A DNA stretch of 55,378 nucleotides. It comes from Gammaproteobacteria bacterium. GTDB lineage: Bacteria > Pseudomonadota > Gammaproteobacteria > Natronospirales > JAJUFS01. Positions within the stretch are counted from its first letter, which is position 1. Every line of letters starts with the position of its first letter. The stretch is taken from the NCBI GenBank assembly GCA_029263725.1, contig JAJUFS010000004.1, forward strand, positions 1 through 55,378, in the 5' to 3' direction. Shown here in pieces: positions 18,181 to 26,697 of the stretch. The notes under the pieces are model-generated. The model worked only from the letters and a program-made list of their open reading frames with translations. It had not been told where the DNA came from and ran no database searches. A program made the translations under genes and the position numbers.

Positions 18181-18206
18181 AAAGCCCGGCTCACGCCGGG
18201 CTTTTC
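18181..18206. terminator. Bidirectional terminator between ppiB and the DUF5362-like gene
   Basis: AAAGCCCGGC (18181-18190) and GCCGGGCTTT (18195-18204) form a perfect stem with a TCAC loop, with A-rich and T-rich flanks. It lies between convergent genes. Confidence 0.9.
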
Positions 18207-18220
18207 GTCAGGCGATGCAA

Positions 18221-18604
18221 TCAATAACCGCCCATGCCCTGCATGGCGGCATCCATGCCCATGAGGCCGGCGACGCCGCCCATCATGAACACGATGACGG
18301 CGAGGATGACGCCGATCAGCATCAGCACGCCGTTGATCACGAAATAGAGCTTCAGCTTCTCGAAGCCGCGGATGGCGGCGTCGCGATCACCCGTCTGGAA
18401 GGCGCTCTCGAGCGCGCCTGCCGACTGGAACAGCAGCACGCCGATCCAGATCGGCAGCCAGGCGATGATCAGGCCGACGATGCTGAGCGCGACCAGCACG
18501 CCGTAGACGATCATCACCACGCCCATCAGTTTCATCCAGAACCTGGCGTTGAACAGCGGAAGCGTGAGTTCCTTGACTACCCCCTCGGTATTCATGTCCT
18601 GCAT
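18221..18604 (-). CDS. Small membrane protein, DUF5362-like
   Basis: I take the ATG at 18604 (127 residues), preceded by CGGGAGAAAA; an upstream start would add residues with no support. The sequence has two strongly hydrophobic stretches (VVMIVYGVLVALSIVGLIIAWLPIWIG, split here for length: VVMIVYGVLV then ALSIVGLIIAWL, and VLMLIGVILAVIVFMM) around a charged helix LESAFQTGDRDAAIRGFEKL. It ends with a Gly/Met-rich tail. The pattern matches DUF5362-type proteins, whose function is unknown. Inner membrane. Confidence 0.7.
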   Translation of the reverse strand: MQDMNTEGVVKELTLPLFNARFWMKLMGVVMIVYGVLVALSIVGLIIAWLPIWIGVLLFQSAGALESAFQTGDRDAAIRGFEKLKLYFVINGVLMLIGVILAVIVFMMGGVAGLMGMDAAMQGMGGY

Positions 18605-18662
18605 GGTTTTCTCCCGTTCTTGTTGATTTGGACGTGCCTGGGCACGCACCGAGTATAAGCAT

Positions 18663-19304
18663 TCAGCCTGCGCCGGCCATCCCCGGGAACAGCACGCGCA
18701 GGCCGTTGGCCATGAATTCCACGCCGATGGCTGCCATGATCAGGCCCATGATTCGCGTCACCACGTTGATGCCGGTGCGCCCCAGCCGGTTGGCGAGCGG
18801 TTCCGCCGCGCGGAAGGTCAGCCATACCAGCGTCGTCCCCGCGGCGATCACCACCGCCAGCATCACGTAATGCATGGGGGAATCGGAACGGTTGGCGTAG
18901 AGGATCACCGTGGAAATCGCGCCGGGGCCCGCCACCAGCGGAATCGCCAGCGGCACCACGGCCACCGATTCCTTGAGCACGGACTCGCGGGCTTCCTCCG
19001 GCGTCTGCCGCGCCGGACTCATCGTTGCCTGCATCATGGAAATGGCCATCAGCAGGATGAGAATGCCGCCGCCAACGCGGAAGCTCGAGATGCTGATGCC
19101 GAAGACGCTCAGGACCAGCTCGCCGGCAAGCAGCGCGATCAGCAGCACCACGCCCACGGAAACGGCCGCGTGCAGCGCCGTCTGACGGCGCTCGGCGATG
19201 CTCTGCTGCTGGGTGAGATTGATGAAAACCGGGCTGATGCCAAGCGGGTTGAGAATCGCGATCAGGCCGACCAGGAACTTCAGGTACTCGCTCCACTCCT
19301 GCAT
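18663..19304 (-). CDS. MarC-family integral membrane protein
   Basis: A 213-residue protein with about six hydrophobic segments. MarC features include LIAILNPLGISPVF near the N-terminus, VVLLIALLAGELVLSVFGI, and PLAIPLVAGPGAISTVIL. MarC was once linked to multiple antibiotic resistance, but the family's role is not established. It sits between the DUF5362-like gene and an acyltransferase, all on the minus strand but not tightly spaced. Confidence 0.88.
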   Translation of the reverse strand: MQEWSEYLKFLVGLIAILNPLGISPVFINLTQQQSIAERRQTALHAAVSVGVVLLIALLAGELVLSVFGISISSFRVGGGILILLMAISMMQATMSPARQTPEEARESVLKESVAVVPLAIPLVAGPGAISTVILYANRSDSPMHYVMLAVVIAAGTTLVWLTFRAAEPLANRLGRTGINVVTRIMGLIMAAIGVEFMANGLRVLFPGMAGAG

Positions 19305-19364
19305 GCGCGGGGTTTTTCCTTGCTTGTTGTTGGAAACCCCATCATGCCCGGCGCGGAGCGGGTG

Positions 19365-20249
19365 TCAACTGCGGCCGATGCGCTCGATCTCCGCGTCCTT
19401 CGCCGCCCACAGCTCGCGCAGCCAGGCCTGGAAGGCCTCGCGCCATTGCGGATCATTCTCGTAATCGCCCTGCAGGAACTGCGCCGGCAGTTCGACTCGC
19501 CGCACGTTCACGGTGATCTCGTTGATCCTGCCCGCGAACAGGTCCCACAGGCCGATGCGCTGTGGACGGTAGACGATGGTGACGTCGAGCAGCGTGCGGA
19601 TGCTGCCGTTCATGGCCTGCAGGGCGAACGCCATGCCGCCCGCGCGCGGCTTCAGCAGGTGCCGGTACGGCGATGCCTGCTGGGCATGCCGATGCTCGCG
19701 GAAGCGCGTGCCCTCGAGGAAGTTCATGATGGCCACCGGGCGATGCCGGAATTTCTCGCAGGCGCGGATGGTGGTGCGCATGTCGTCGCCGCGGCGCTCG
19801 GGATGGCGCTCGAGGTATTCGCGCGAGTGGCGTTTCATGAACGGGAAGTCCAGCGCCCACCAGGCGATGCCGAGCAAGGGCACCCAGATGAGTTCGCGCT
19901 TCAGGAAGAAGCGCAGGAAGGGAATGCGCCGGTTGAACACCCGCTGCAGCACGAAGATGTCCACCCAGCTCTGGTGATTGGCGACGACGAAGCAGGACTC
20001 CTCGTGCCTGAGCCCCTCCGGCAGCGTCACCTGCCAGCGCGTGCGCCCGCGGTTGAAGAAACGCTCGATCCAGCCATTGCCGCTGATCCAGTTTTCCGCC
20101 GCCCATACCAGCACCCGGTTGGCCGCGCGCCGCACCATGGAAACCGGAAGCAGCTTGACGAGACCCGCGAGCAGCACGGGAATGAACCAGCAGATGGTGT
20201 TAAGCAGCACGAGAAGCACCGCAATGCTGCCGCGAGTCATTGAAAACAC
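19365..20249 (-). CDS. 1-acyl-glycerol-3-phosphate acyltransferase-like (YihG type)
   Basis: A 294-residue protein with an N-terminal hydrophobic anchor and the PlsC motifs: NHQSWVD (HxxxxD catalytic pair), the acceptor-binding FLEGTRF, and a later LLDVTIVYRP. The length and the N-terminal membrane anchor match YihG/YihG-like lysophospholipid acyltransferases more than the shorter PlsC. It probably acts at the inner membrane on lysophosphatidic acid or another lysolipid. An internal ATG at 20237 is an alternative start. Confidence 0.85.
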   Translation of the reverse strand: MFSMTRGSIAVLLVLLNTICWFIPVLLAGLVKLLPVSMVRRAANRVLVWAAENWISGNGWIERFFNRGRTRWQVTLPEGLRHEESCFVVANHQSWVDIFVLQRVFNRRIPFLRFFLKRELIWVPLLGIAWWALDFPFMKRHSREYLERHPERRGDDMRTTIRACEKFRHRPVAIMNFLEGTRFREHRHAQQASPYRHLLKPRAGGMAFALQAMNGSIRTLLDVTIVYRPQRIGLWDLFAGRINEITVNVRRVELPAQFLQGDYENDPQWREAFQAWLRELWAAKDAEIERIGRS

Positions 20250-20350
20250 AGGGGTTTTTCCTCAGTACCGGGTCGACGGAAACGCCTGTCCGCGGGAATG
20301 CTGCGGAGCAGAGGTGGTAGAATGCGGCTTCCCCTCCAGGCTTTCCAGTC

Positions 20351-21133
20351 ATGAATACACGCGACATCACACCTGACATCCGTTACAGCCGCCACCTGGC
20401 CCTCCCCGACTTCGGCCCCGAGGGGCAACGCAAGCTGAGCACGTCGCGCGTGCTGATCATGGGCGTCGGCGGCCTGGGCTCGCCGGCGGCAATGTATCTC
20501 GCGGCGGCGGGTGTCGGCGAAATCGTGCTCTGCGACCACGACCGCGTCGATCTTTCCAACCTGCAGCGGCAGATCGCGCACAACGCCGACAGCATCGGCG
20601 AGCTGAAGGTGGAATCCGCGGCGGACACCCTGCTCGGCATCAATCCCGATGCCGCGGTGTACATCATCGATGAACGCATGACCGAGGAGGAGCTGCTGGA
20701 GGAAGTCGAGGGCGCCAGCGTGGTGCTCGACTGCACCGACAACTTCGGCACCCGCTTCGGCATCAACGAGGCCTGCGTCACCGCGGGCGTGCCGCTGGTC
20801 TCCGGCGCGGCGATCCGCTACGAAGGCCAGGTCACGGTGTTCGAGCCCGCGCACGAGGACAGCCCCTGCTACGCCTGCCTGTACGACGAGCGCGCCGAGG
20901 GCCTGGAGAACTGCCGTTCCAATGGCATCCTCGCGCCGGTGGTCGGCGTGATCGGCAGCATGATGGCAGTGGAAGCGATCAAGCTCATCACCGGCATCGG
21001 CGAGCCGCTGACCGGCCGGCTGCTCTCCTACAACGCCCTCAACGGGCAATGGAAGTCGTCGCTGCTGCGCAAGGACCTCCAGTGCGCCGTCTGCGGCCAT
21101 CGCCACAGCGAACCCGCCAGGAAGATCCGCTGA
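20351..21133 (+). CDS. moeB: ThiF/MoeB/HesA-type E1-like adenylyltransferase
   Basis: A 260-residue enzyme that would adenylate the C-terminal glycine of a small sulfur-carrier or ubiquitin-like protein. It has the nucleotide-binding GVGGLGSPAAMYLAAAGVG, the Arg/Asn/Asp set in DHDRVDLSNLQRQ, and two zinc CxxC pairs (CYAC and CAVC). MoeB is the closest generic name, but no moaD or thiS gene is nearby. Instead it is followed without gap by a thioesterase-like gene and a JAMM peptidase, so a sulfur-carrier processing role is possible. Confidence 0.85.
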   Translation: MNTRDITPDIRYSRHLALPDFGPEGQRKLSTSRVLIMGVGGLGSPAAMYLAAAGVGEIVLCDHDRVDLSNLQRQIAHNADSIGELKVESAADTLLGINPDAAVYIIDERMTEEELLEEVEGASVVLDCTDNFGTRFGINEACVTAGVPLVSGAAIRYEGQVTVFEPAHEDSPCYACLYDERAEGLENCRSNGILAPVVGVIGSMMAVEAIKLITGIGEPLTGRLLSYNALNGQWKSSLLRKDLQCAVCGHRHSEPARKIR

Positions 21134-21613
21134 ATGCACGCCTTGCTGCCGCCCCGCGAGGAAGCCGCGCGGCTCCTGCAGGAATACCTGGAACACTCCA
21201 TTCCGCTCGTGCCGCAGATGCAGATCCGCGTCGTCGAGCTCAACGACGCGCATCTCGTGCTCGGCGCGCCGCTCGCGCCCAACCGCAATCACATCGGCAC
21301 GGTGTTCGGCGGCAGCCTGAACGGGCTCGCCACGCTGAGCTGCTGGGGACTGGTCTGGCTGTTGCTGCACGGGCGCGGCGCGCAGATCGTGATCCGCGAA
21401 GGCAACATGAAGTTCCGCCGTCCGGCGACCAGCGAATTCACCGCACACTGCCCGCTGCCGCCGCCGGATGTGCAAAGGCAATTCGTCGAACAGTTCCAGC
21501 GCCGCGGACGCGCCGGCCTCGACCTCGAAGCCGAGGTCCACTGCAACGGCAGCCGCGTGGCGGAATTCCAGGGAAACTTCGTCGCCATCAGGAGTGCGAA
21601 GGCCGAGACATGA
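21134..21613 (+). CDS. YiiD-C-type thioesterase (hotdog fold)
   Basis: A 159-residue protein whose start follows the E1-like stop codon directly. It resembles the thioesterase domain fused to the acetyltransferase in YiiD: LVPQMQIRVVELNDAHLVLGAPL, then NHIGTVFGGSLNGLATLSCWGL, then REGNMKFRRPA. The substrate is not known. Its stop overlaps the start of the JAMM gene (ATGA), so all three proteins are translationally coupled. Confidence 0.8.
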   Translation: MHALLPPREEAARLLQEYLEHSIPLVPQMQIRVVELNDAHLVLGAPLAPNRNHIGTVFGGSLNGLATLSCWGLVWLLLHGRGAQIVIREGNMKFRRPATSEFTAHCPLPPPDVQRQFVEQFQRRGRAGLDLEAEVHCNGSRVAEFQGNFVAIRSAKAET

Positions 21614-22035
21614 ACACCATCCACTTGCCCCGCCGCCTTGCCATCACTCTGCTCGGTCATGCCCAGCGCACGCCCGAGGCGGAAGTCTGTGGCCTGATCG
21701 CCGCGAAGGACGGCCGGCCCTCGCGCGTCATTCCGATCCGCAACGTCTCGCCGGAACCGGAGCATTTCTTCGAGATGGACGAGCGCGAGCTGATCGATGC
21801 GCACAAGGACATGCGTACGCGCGGCGAGAGCGTGTTCGCCACCTGGCATTCACATCCGGACGGCTCGGCGGAACTTTCCGATACCGACATCGAACGGCTT
21901 GGACCGCCGGGTGCCGCACATCTCGTCATCTCGCTCGCCACCCGCGGCGTGCTGCAGCTCAACGGCTGGCGCATCGTCGACGGCAAGCCGGTGGCGCTGG
22001 AGGTCGCGGTGGTTGAGGATGAATACCTTTCGTAA
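21610..22035 (+). CDS. JAMM/MPN-type metallopeptidase (M67)
   Basis: The 141-residue product carries the zinc site of the Mov34/MPN/PAD-1 family: the Glu in EVCGL near residue 24, WHSHPDGSAELSDTD with the two His residues and the Asp. Prokaryotic relatives trim or release small sulfur-carrier proteins (Mec in the CysO system). The reading frame starts at ATG 21610 and overlaps the thioesterase gene. The stop codon TAA lies in a GTAAGAC heptamer. Confidence 0.85.
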   Translation: MNTIHLPRRLAITLLGHAQRTPEAEVCGLIAAKDGRPSRVIPIRNVSPEPEHFFEMDERELIDAHKDMRTRGESVFATWHSHPDGSAELSDTDIERLGPPGAAHLVISLATRGVLQLNGWRIVDGKPVALEVAVVEDEYLS

Positions 22036-22203
22036 GACGTGAGACGACCGCGCACGCTGCCGACCGTCCTCCCAATTGCCAGGCATCCTCGAACGAAAAA
22101 GCGGCCATCAGGCCGCTTTTTCGTTGGTGAGGATTCGAATGAACGGAAAGCCCTGACCTTCCCCGGCCGTCGTCGCGCGTCTCCCGTCTCACATCTCATC
22201 TCA
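22032..22203. repeat. Heptamer hairpin E6 (GTGAGAC type) enclosing a terminator
   Basis: The left arm GTAAGAC-GTGAGAC (22032-22045) holds the stop codon of the JAMM gene. The right arm GTCTCCC-GTCTCAC-ATCTCAT-CTCA (22179-22203) holds the stop codon of hslO on the other strand. The arms can pair around about 130 bases that contain a strong bidirectional terminator. Both convergent genes thus end inside the same element. Confidence 0.8.
22094..22123. terminator. Bidirectional terminator inside E6
   Basis: CGAAAAAGCGGCC (22094-22106) and GGCCGCTTTTTCG (22111-22123) form a perfect 13-bp stem with an ATCA loop. It serves the JAMM gene and hslO, which converge here. Confidence 0.93.
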
Positions 22204-23088
22204 TTGCGGCGTCCGCGTGCCTTCCGCGGGAAGGTCGCTGGCAAGCAGCGCTTCGACATCGACCGCATCGAAGACATACTTCCTGCCGCAGAACTCGCAG
22301 TTCACTTCCACGTGGCCCTGCTCGGCGAGAATCTCGCGGACTTCCTTCTCGCCCAGCGCCCGCAACATGCCGACAGTGCGATCGCGGCTGCAGGAGCAGC
22401 GGAAGGCCACCGGGGTGCTCTCGAACAGTCGCACGTCGTCCTCGTTGTAGAGGCGGTGAATGATCGTCGGCGCGTCCAGGCCGAGCAGCTCGTCGGCGCG
22501 CACGGTCTCGCCCAGCGTGGTGACGTGCTGCCAGGCATCGCGCGTATCGTCCTTGCCCGGCATGACCTGCAGCAGCATGCCTGCCGCGCAATTGCCATCC
22601 GCGGCCAGGAACAGCCGCGTCGGCAGCTGCTCGGAGCGCAGGAAATACTGCTCGAAGCATTCCGCCAGCGTTTCGCCTTCCAGCGGCACGATGCCCTGGT
22701 AGCGCTCGTTGCGCTTCTTCTGCTCGATGGTCACCGCGAGCCGCGCATCGTCACCGATCAGGTCGCGGAGGGGCGCGCCCGCATCCGGCAGCGGATCCTT
22801 CCAGTGCGCGATGCCGCGCAGGTTGAGCCTGTCCGTGCACTGCACGACCAGGAGGGTTACCGGGTTGCCGCCCTGCAATTGCAGCGTGAGGCTGCCTTCG
22901 AACTTGATGGTGGATGCCAGCAGCACCACCGCTGCCATCGCCTCGCCGAGCAGGTCTCGCACCACCGGCGGGTAATCCACCTGCTCCAGCGCCGCACGCC
23001 AGGAGGCGTCCAGGTGCGCGATCTCGCCGCGCACGGGCAGCTGTTCGAAGAGGAAGCGGTGGAGGGAGTCTCTATCCTTGGGTTCCAT
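22201..23088 (-). CDS. hslO: Redox-regulated chaperone Hsp33
   Basis: A 295-residue chaperone switched on by oxidation. The C-terminal zinc switch is present: CSCSRD followed by VNCEFCGRKYVFD, giving the C-x-C...C-x-x-C pattern. The N-terminal domain contains GEIAHLDASWRAAL and VVLLASTIKFEGSLTLQLQG. Its stop codon is in the right arm of a heptamer hairpin, and another heptamer arm begins a few bases before its start. Confidence 0.95.
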   Translation of the reverse strand: MEPKDRDSLHRFLFEQLPVRGEIAHLDASWRAALEQVDYPPVVRDLLGEAMAAVVLLASTIKFEGSLTLQLQGGNPVTLLVVQCTDRLNLRGIAHWKDPLPDAGAPLRDLIGDDARLAVTIEQKKRNERYQGIVPLEGETLAECFEQYFLRSEQLPTRLFLAADGNCAAGMLLQVMPGKDDTRDAWQHVTTLGETVRADELLGLDAPTIIHRLYNEDDVRLFESTPVAFRCSCSRDRTVGMLRALGEKEVREILAEQGHVEVNCEFCGRKYVFDAVDVEALLASDLPAEGTRTPQ

Positions 23089-23092
23089 ATCT

Positions 23093-23315
23093 GGTGAGAG
23101 GCAAGAGGTGAGGGGTGAGACGACAGCCGTCAGCGCTCCAGGCGCTTTAGCAGTCCGTCAAGCAAAGCAAAAACACCATGCACACGCGACTCGATGGCTT
23201 GAGGAACTTCCAGATCCATTGCCAACTGCCAGACCTCCAACTTGTGGTGAGCCCAGGTGTTTTCAAGCCGATTCTTCCTTGACTCAACCATCCTCTCACC
23301 TCTCACTTCTCACCC
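23093..23315. repeat. Heptamer element E7: long inverted repeat around a bIVP remnant
   Basis: The left arm (GTGAGAG-GCAAGAG-GTGAGGG-GTGAGAC, 23094-23121) pairs with the right arm (about 23291-23314) over roughly 23 positions, with two mismatches and two G-T wobbles. The arms lie directly around a 53-residue reading frame related to four-helix-bundle IVS proteins. The right arm holds the gatB stop codon (23310-23312). The layout matches rRNA intervening sequences: inverted repeat, bIVP gene, inverted repeat. Confidence 0.8.
23130..23291 (-). pseudogene. Truncated four-helix-bundle protein (23S rRNA IVS / S23 family)
   Basis: A 53-codon frame starting at ATG 23291 and ending at 23130. Its N-terminus contains HHKLEVWQLAMDL, the hallmark of the first helix of S23/bIVP four-helix-bundle proteins. 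The end (AIESRVHGVFALLDGLLKRL) resembles their last helix. Family members run to about 115-130 residues, so roughly the two middle helices have been deleted in frame. The product cannot form the normal bundle alone. It lies within a long inverted repeat and has no ribosome site of note. Base composition is lower in GC than neighbouring genes. Confidence 0.75.
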
Positions 23316-24746
23316 CAGCTTCTGCTTGAGCAACTGATTCACCTGCCCCGGATTCGCCTTGCCCTGGGTCTTCTTCATGACCTGGCCGACGAAGTAGCCG
23401 AGCAGGGCTTCCTTGCCGGCGCGGTACTGTTCGACCTGACCGGGGTTCTCGGCGATGACTTCGTCGACGATCTTCTCGATCGCGCCGGTGTCGGTGATCT
23501 GCTTGAGGCCCTTCTTCTCGATGATGGCATCGGCATCGCCCTCGCCCGCCCACATCGCCTCGAACACGTCCTTGGCGATCTTGCCGGAGATGGTGTTGTC
23601 GATGATGCGCGCGAGCAGGCCGGCAAGCTGGGCGGCGGAGATCGGCGTCTCGGTGATTTCCTTGCCGTCCTTGTTGAGCGCGCCGGAGAGCTCGCCCATG
23701 ACCCAGTTGGCGGCGAGCTTGGCATGCTCGTCGCCCAGCGTCCTGACCACGGACTCGTAGTAGTCGCCCATGGCGCGAGAGCCGGTGAGCACGGAAGCGT
23801 CGTAGGCGGAGAGGCCGTAGCTTTCCATGAAGCGATGCTTCTTGGCATCCGGCAGTTCCGGCAGCGTCTTCTTCACTTCCTCGAGGAAACTGTCGTCGAT
23901 TTCCAGCGGCAGCAGGTCCGGGTCCGGGAAGTAGCGGTAGTCGTTGGCTTCTTCCTTGGCGCGCAGCGAACGGGTCTCGTTCTTCTCCGGATCGTAGAGC
24001 CGCGTTTCCTGCACCACCTTGCCGCCCGCTTCGATGAGCTCGATCTGGCGCTCGATCTCGTAATTGATCGCCCTCTCGACGAAGCGGAAGGAGTTGAGGT
24101 TCTTGAGCTCGGTGCGCGTGCCGAATTCCTTCTGCCCCTTCGGGCGCACGGACACGTTGGCGTCGCAGCGGAACGAACCTTCCTGCATGTTGCCATCGCA
24201 GATTTCGAGGTAGCGCACCAGGGTGTGGATCTTCTTCATGTACGCGACCGCTTCCTTCGCCGAGCGCATGTCGGGCTCGGAGACGATTTCGAGCAGCGGC
24301 GTGCCGGCGCGATTGAGGTCGATGCCGGTCATGCCATGGAAGTCCTCGTGCAGCGACTTGCCGGCATCTTCCTCGAGGTGCGCGCGAGTGATGCCGATCA
24401 CCTTGGTCGCGCCGTCCTCAAGCTCGATCTCGATGCTGCCCCCGGCAACGACAGGCAGCTCGTACTGCGAGATCTGGTAGCCCTTGGGAAGATCGGGATA
24501 GAAGTAGTTCTTGCGCGCGAACACCGAGCGACGCGCGACCTCGGCGCCGATGGCGAGACCGAACTTGGCCGCCATGCGCACCGCTTCCCTGTTCAGCACC
24601 GGCAGCACGCCCGGGTAGCCGAGATCCACCAGGCAGGCCTGCGTGTTCGGCAGCGCGCCGTAGGCGGTGGATGCGCCGGAGAAGATTTTCGATTTGGTCG
24701 CGAGCTGCGCGTGGATCTCGAGACCGATGACGACTTCCCATTCCAT
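23310..24746 (-). CDS. gatB: Asp-tRNA(Asn)/Glu-tRNA(Gln) amidotransferase subunit B
   Basis: GatB (478 residues) holds the kinase/transamidase active site and the tRNA-binding tail domain. Seen here: [21 protein letters not shown] at the start, the [14 protein letters not shown] and [14 protein letters not shown] signatures, and the C-terminal YqeY-like tail ending [10 protein letters not shown]. With GatA and GatC it amidates misacylated tRNA. It is last in gatC-gatA-gatB on the minus strand, with heptamer hairpins at both junctions, and its stop codon sits in element E7. Confidence 0.96.
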   Translation of the reverse strand: MEWEVVIGLEIHAQLATKSKIFSGASTAYGALPNTQACLVDLGYPGVLPVLNREAVRMAAKFGLAIGAEVARRSVFARKNYFYPDLPKGYQISQYELPVVAGGSIEIELEDGATKVIGITRAHLEEDAGKSLHEDFHGMTGIDLNRAGTPLLEIVSEPDMRSAKEAVAYMKKIHTLVRYLEICDGNMQEGSFRCDANVSVRPKGQKEFGTRTELKNLNSFRFVERAINYEIERQIELIEAGGKVVQETRLYDPEKNETRSLRAKEEANDYRYFPDPDLLPLEIDDSFLEEVKKTLPELPDAKKHRFMESYGLSAYDASVLTGSRAMGDYYESVVRTLGDEHAKLAANWVMGELSGALNKDGKEITETPISAAQLAGLLARIIDNTISGKIAKDVFEAMWAGEGDADAIIEKKGLKQITDTGAIEKIVDEVIAENPGQVEQYRAGKEALLGYFVGQVMKKTQGKANPGQVNQLLKQKLG

Positions 24747-24810
24747 CTTGCTTAGCCTTCTGTTTCGCGCCCACCAGGGCGCTTCGATTCAATTCAGGCG
24801 AAAAAGCGGG

Positions 24811-24875
24811 GAGACGGGAGAAGGTAGAAGAATGAACAGTGTTCTTCTGCCTTCTCTCTTCTACCGTCTACCTCA
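24811..24875. repeat. Heptamer hairpin E8 (GAGAAGG type) between gatB and gatA
   Basis: The left arm GAGACGG-GAGAAGG-TAGAAGA (24811-24831) and the right arm TTCTTCTGCCTTCTCTC... (24842-24868) pair closely; the right arm has one extra heptamer. The arm ends at the gatA stop codon (24873-24875). The 66-bp hairpin lies between two genes that must be made in equal amounts. Confidence 0.85.
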
Positions 24876-26324
24876 TTCAAAACCTTTCGGCAGCTTGGTG
24901 TGCCAATCCGTCTCCCGCTGATACCGATGCGCGAAGTTGAGCATTTTCGCTTCTTCGAAGTAGTTGCCGATGATCTGCAGGCCGACGGGCAGGCCGTCGA
25001 TGAAGCCCATTGGGATGGACATGCCTGGCATGCCGGCGAGGTTGACGCCGTTCACGTAGATGTCGTTGAGGTACATGGTGATCGGGTCGTCGGTCTTCTC
25101 GCCGATGCCGAAGGCGGCGGTCGGCGTGGTCGGGCCCATGAGCACGTCGACCTTTTCGAAGGCGCGGCAGAAGTCTTCCTTGATGAGCTCGCGGGTCTTC
25201 TGCGCCTTGAGGTAATAGGCGTCGTAGTAGCCGGCGGAGAGCACGTAGGTGCCGGTCATGATGCGGCGCTTGACCTCGGCCCCGAAGCCTTCGCCGCGCG
25301 ACCGCTTGTAGAGGTCCTCCAGGCTGGTCGGGTTCTCGCAGCGGTAGCCGAAGCGCACGCCGTCGAAGCGCGACAGGTTGGAGGAGCATTCCGCGGGCGC
25401 GACCACGTAGTAGGTCGGCACCGAAAGGCCGAGGTTCGGCAGCGAGACGTCGACGATCTTTGCGCCGAGTCGCTCGTATACCTTCAGCGCTTCGCGCACG
25501 CATTCCGCCACGCGCGGGTCGAGACCGTCGTCGAAGAATTCCTTCGGCACGCCGATGACAAGACCGGCAATGTCGTCGTTCAGCGTGGCGGTGTAATCCG
25601 GCACCGGCTTGTCCACGGAGGTGGAATCGCGCTCGTCGAAGCCGGCGATCACGTTCAGCAGCATGGCGGCATCTTCCGCGGTGGCGGTGATGGTGCCCGC
25701 CTGGTCGAGGCTGGAAGCGAAGGCGATCATGCCGTAGCGCGACACGCGGCCGTAGGTGGGCTTGAGGCCCGTGGTATTGGTGAGCGCCGCCGGCTGGCGA
25801 ATGGAGCCGCCGGTATCCGTGCCGGTGGTCGCGGCGGCAAGACGCGCCGCCATCGCCGCGGACGAACCGCCCGAGGAGCCGCCCGGCACCCTGGTCTTGT
25901 CCCAGGGATTCTTCACCGGACCGAAGTAGCTGGTCTCGTTGGACGAGCCCATGGCGAACTCGTCCATGTTGGTCTTGCCGAGCATCACCATGCCGGCGCG
26001 TTTCATCCGCTCGACGACGGTGGCGTCATACGGCGAGATGAAGTTCTCCAGCATCTTCGAGGCGCAGGTGGTCTTCACGCCATCGGTGCAGAAGATGTCC
26101 TTCTGCGCGATGGGAATGCCCGCGAGCGGCCCGGCCTCGCCCTTGCGGCGCAGCGCGTCGGCCCGGCGCGCCTCGGCCAGCGCTTCTTCTTCCGTGACGG
26201 TGATGAAGGCGTTCAGGTCCGCGTGCGCGCGGATGCGCTCGAGGTAATGACGGGTCAGCTCCTCGCTGGAGGTTTCCCCCGCGGCGAGCATCCGGGAAAG
26301 TTCGGCGATGGTTTTGGTGTGCAT
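24873..26324 (-). CDS. gatA: Asp/Glu-tRNA amidotransferase subunit A
   Basis: The glutaminase subunit, 483 residues. The amidase triad is visible: Lys75 in PIAQKDIF, Ser150 in [12 protein letters not shown], Ser174 in [11 protein letters not shown]. It produces ammonia from glutamine and passes it to GatB. It follows gatC with a heptamer hairpin between them. The tRNA-Gln(UUG) gene in the window is a possible substrate, but the genome may also carry GlnRS, which the window cannot show. Confidence 0.96.
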   Translation of the reverse strand: MHTKTIAELSRMLAAGETSSEELTRHYLERIRAHADLNAFITVTEEEALAEARRADALRRKGEAGPLAGIPIAQKDIFCTDGVKTTCASKMLENFISPYDATVVERMKRAGMVMLGKTNMDEFAMGSSNETSYFGPVKNPWDKTRVPGGSSGGSSAAMAARLAAATTGTDTGGSIRQPAALTNTTGLKPTYGRVSRYGMIAFASSLDQAGTITATAEDAAMLLNVIAGFDERDSTSVDKPVPDYTATLNDDIAGLVIGVPKEFFDDGLDPRVAECVREALKVYERLGAKIVDVSLPNLGLSVPTYYVVAPAECSSNLSRFDGVRFGYRCENPTSLEDLYKRSRGEGFGAEVKRRIMTGTYVLSAGYYDAYYLKAQKTRELIKEDFCRAFEKVDVLMGPTTPTAAFGIGEKTDDPITMYLNDIYVNGVNLAGMPGMSIPMGFIDGLPVGLQIIGNYFEEAKMLNFAHRYQRETDWHTKLPKGFE

Positions 26325-26335
26325 TTCTTCTATCC

Positions 26336-26412
26336 GTGAGAGGGGAGAAGGAAGAAGGGAGAAGACTGAAGAACGTTTTCTTCTGCTTCTCGCTTCTACC
26401 TTCGCCCGTTTA
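26336..26412. repeat. Heptamer hairpin E9 (hybrid GTGAGAG + GAGAAGG) between gatA and gatC
   Basis: The left arm starts with GTGAGAG, then GGGAGAA-GGAAGAA-GGGAGAA (to about 26363). The right arm of TTCTTCT/CTTCTC units (about 26379-26406) can pair with it. It ends next to the gatC stop codon (26410-26412). The mix of two unit types in one arm ties the two repeat classes together. Confidence 0.8.
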
Positions 26413-26697
26413 TTCGATGACCTTCGGCACCAGGTACAGTCCGGCTTCGACCTGGGGCGCGTTCTGCTGGAAGCGCTCGCGCTGGTCCTGCTCGGTCACT
26501 TCGTCGGCGCGCAGGCGCTGGGACATGGCCAGCGGGTGCGCCATGGGGGCGACGCCCTCGGTGTCGGCGCGTTCCAGCTGCTGGACGAAGTCGAGGATGC
26601 GGCTGAGGTTGTCGGCGTAGCTGGAGACGTCCTCGTCACGGATCTCGAGGCGGGCAAGATGGGCAATGGCCGCCACGTCTTCGGGTTTCAGTGCCAT
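26410..26697 (-). CDS. gatC: Asp/Glu-tRNA amidotransferase subunit C
   Basis: A 95-residue protein, full length for GatC. It shows [18 protein letters not shown] at the start and [34 protein letters not shown] at the end, both typical. GatC wraps around and stabilises GatA/GatB. First gene of the gatCAB operon and divergent from mreB across a 177-base spacer. Confidence 0.95.
   Translation of the reverse strand: MALKPEDVAAIAHLARLEIRDEDVSSYADNLSRILDFVQQLERADTEGVAPMAHPLAMSQRLRADEVTEQDQRERFQQNAPQVEAGLYLVPKVIE

Noticed and set aside
23130-23291. bIVP remnant as Avd of a diversity-generating retroelement
   Set aside because: Avd is a relative, but no reverse transcriptase, template repeat or variable repeat is visible in the window.
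13061-26412. Heptamer hairpins as intrinsic terminators
   Set aside because: The stems are purine/pyrimidine arms without a following T-run, and several lie inside operons such as gatCAB. True terminators with T-runs are separate.
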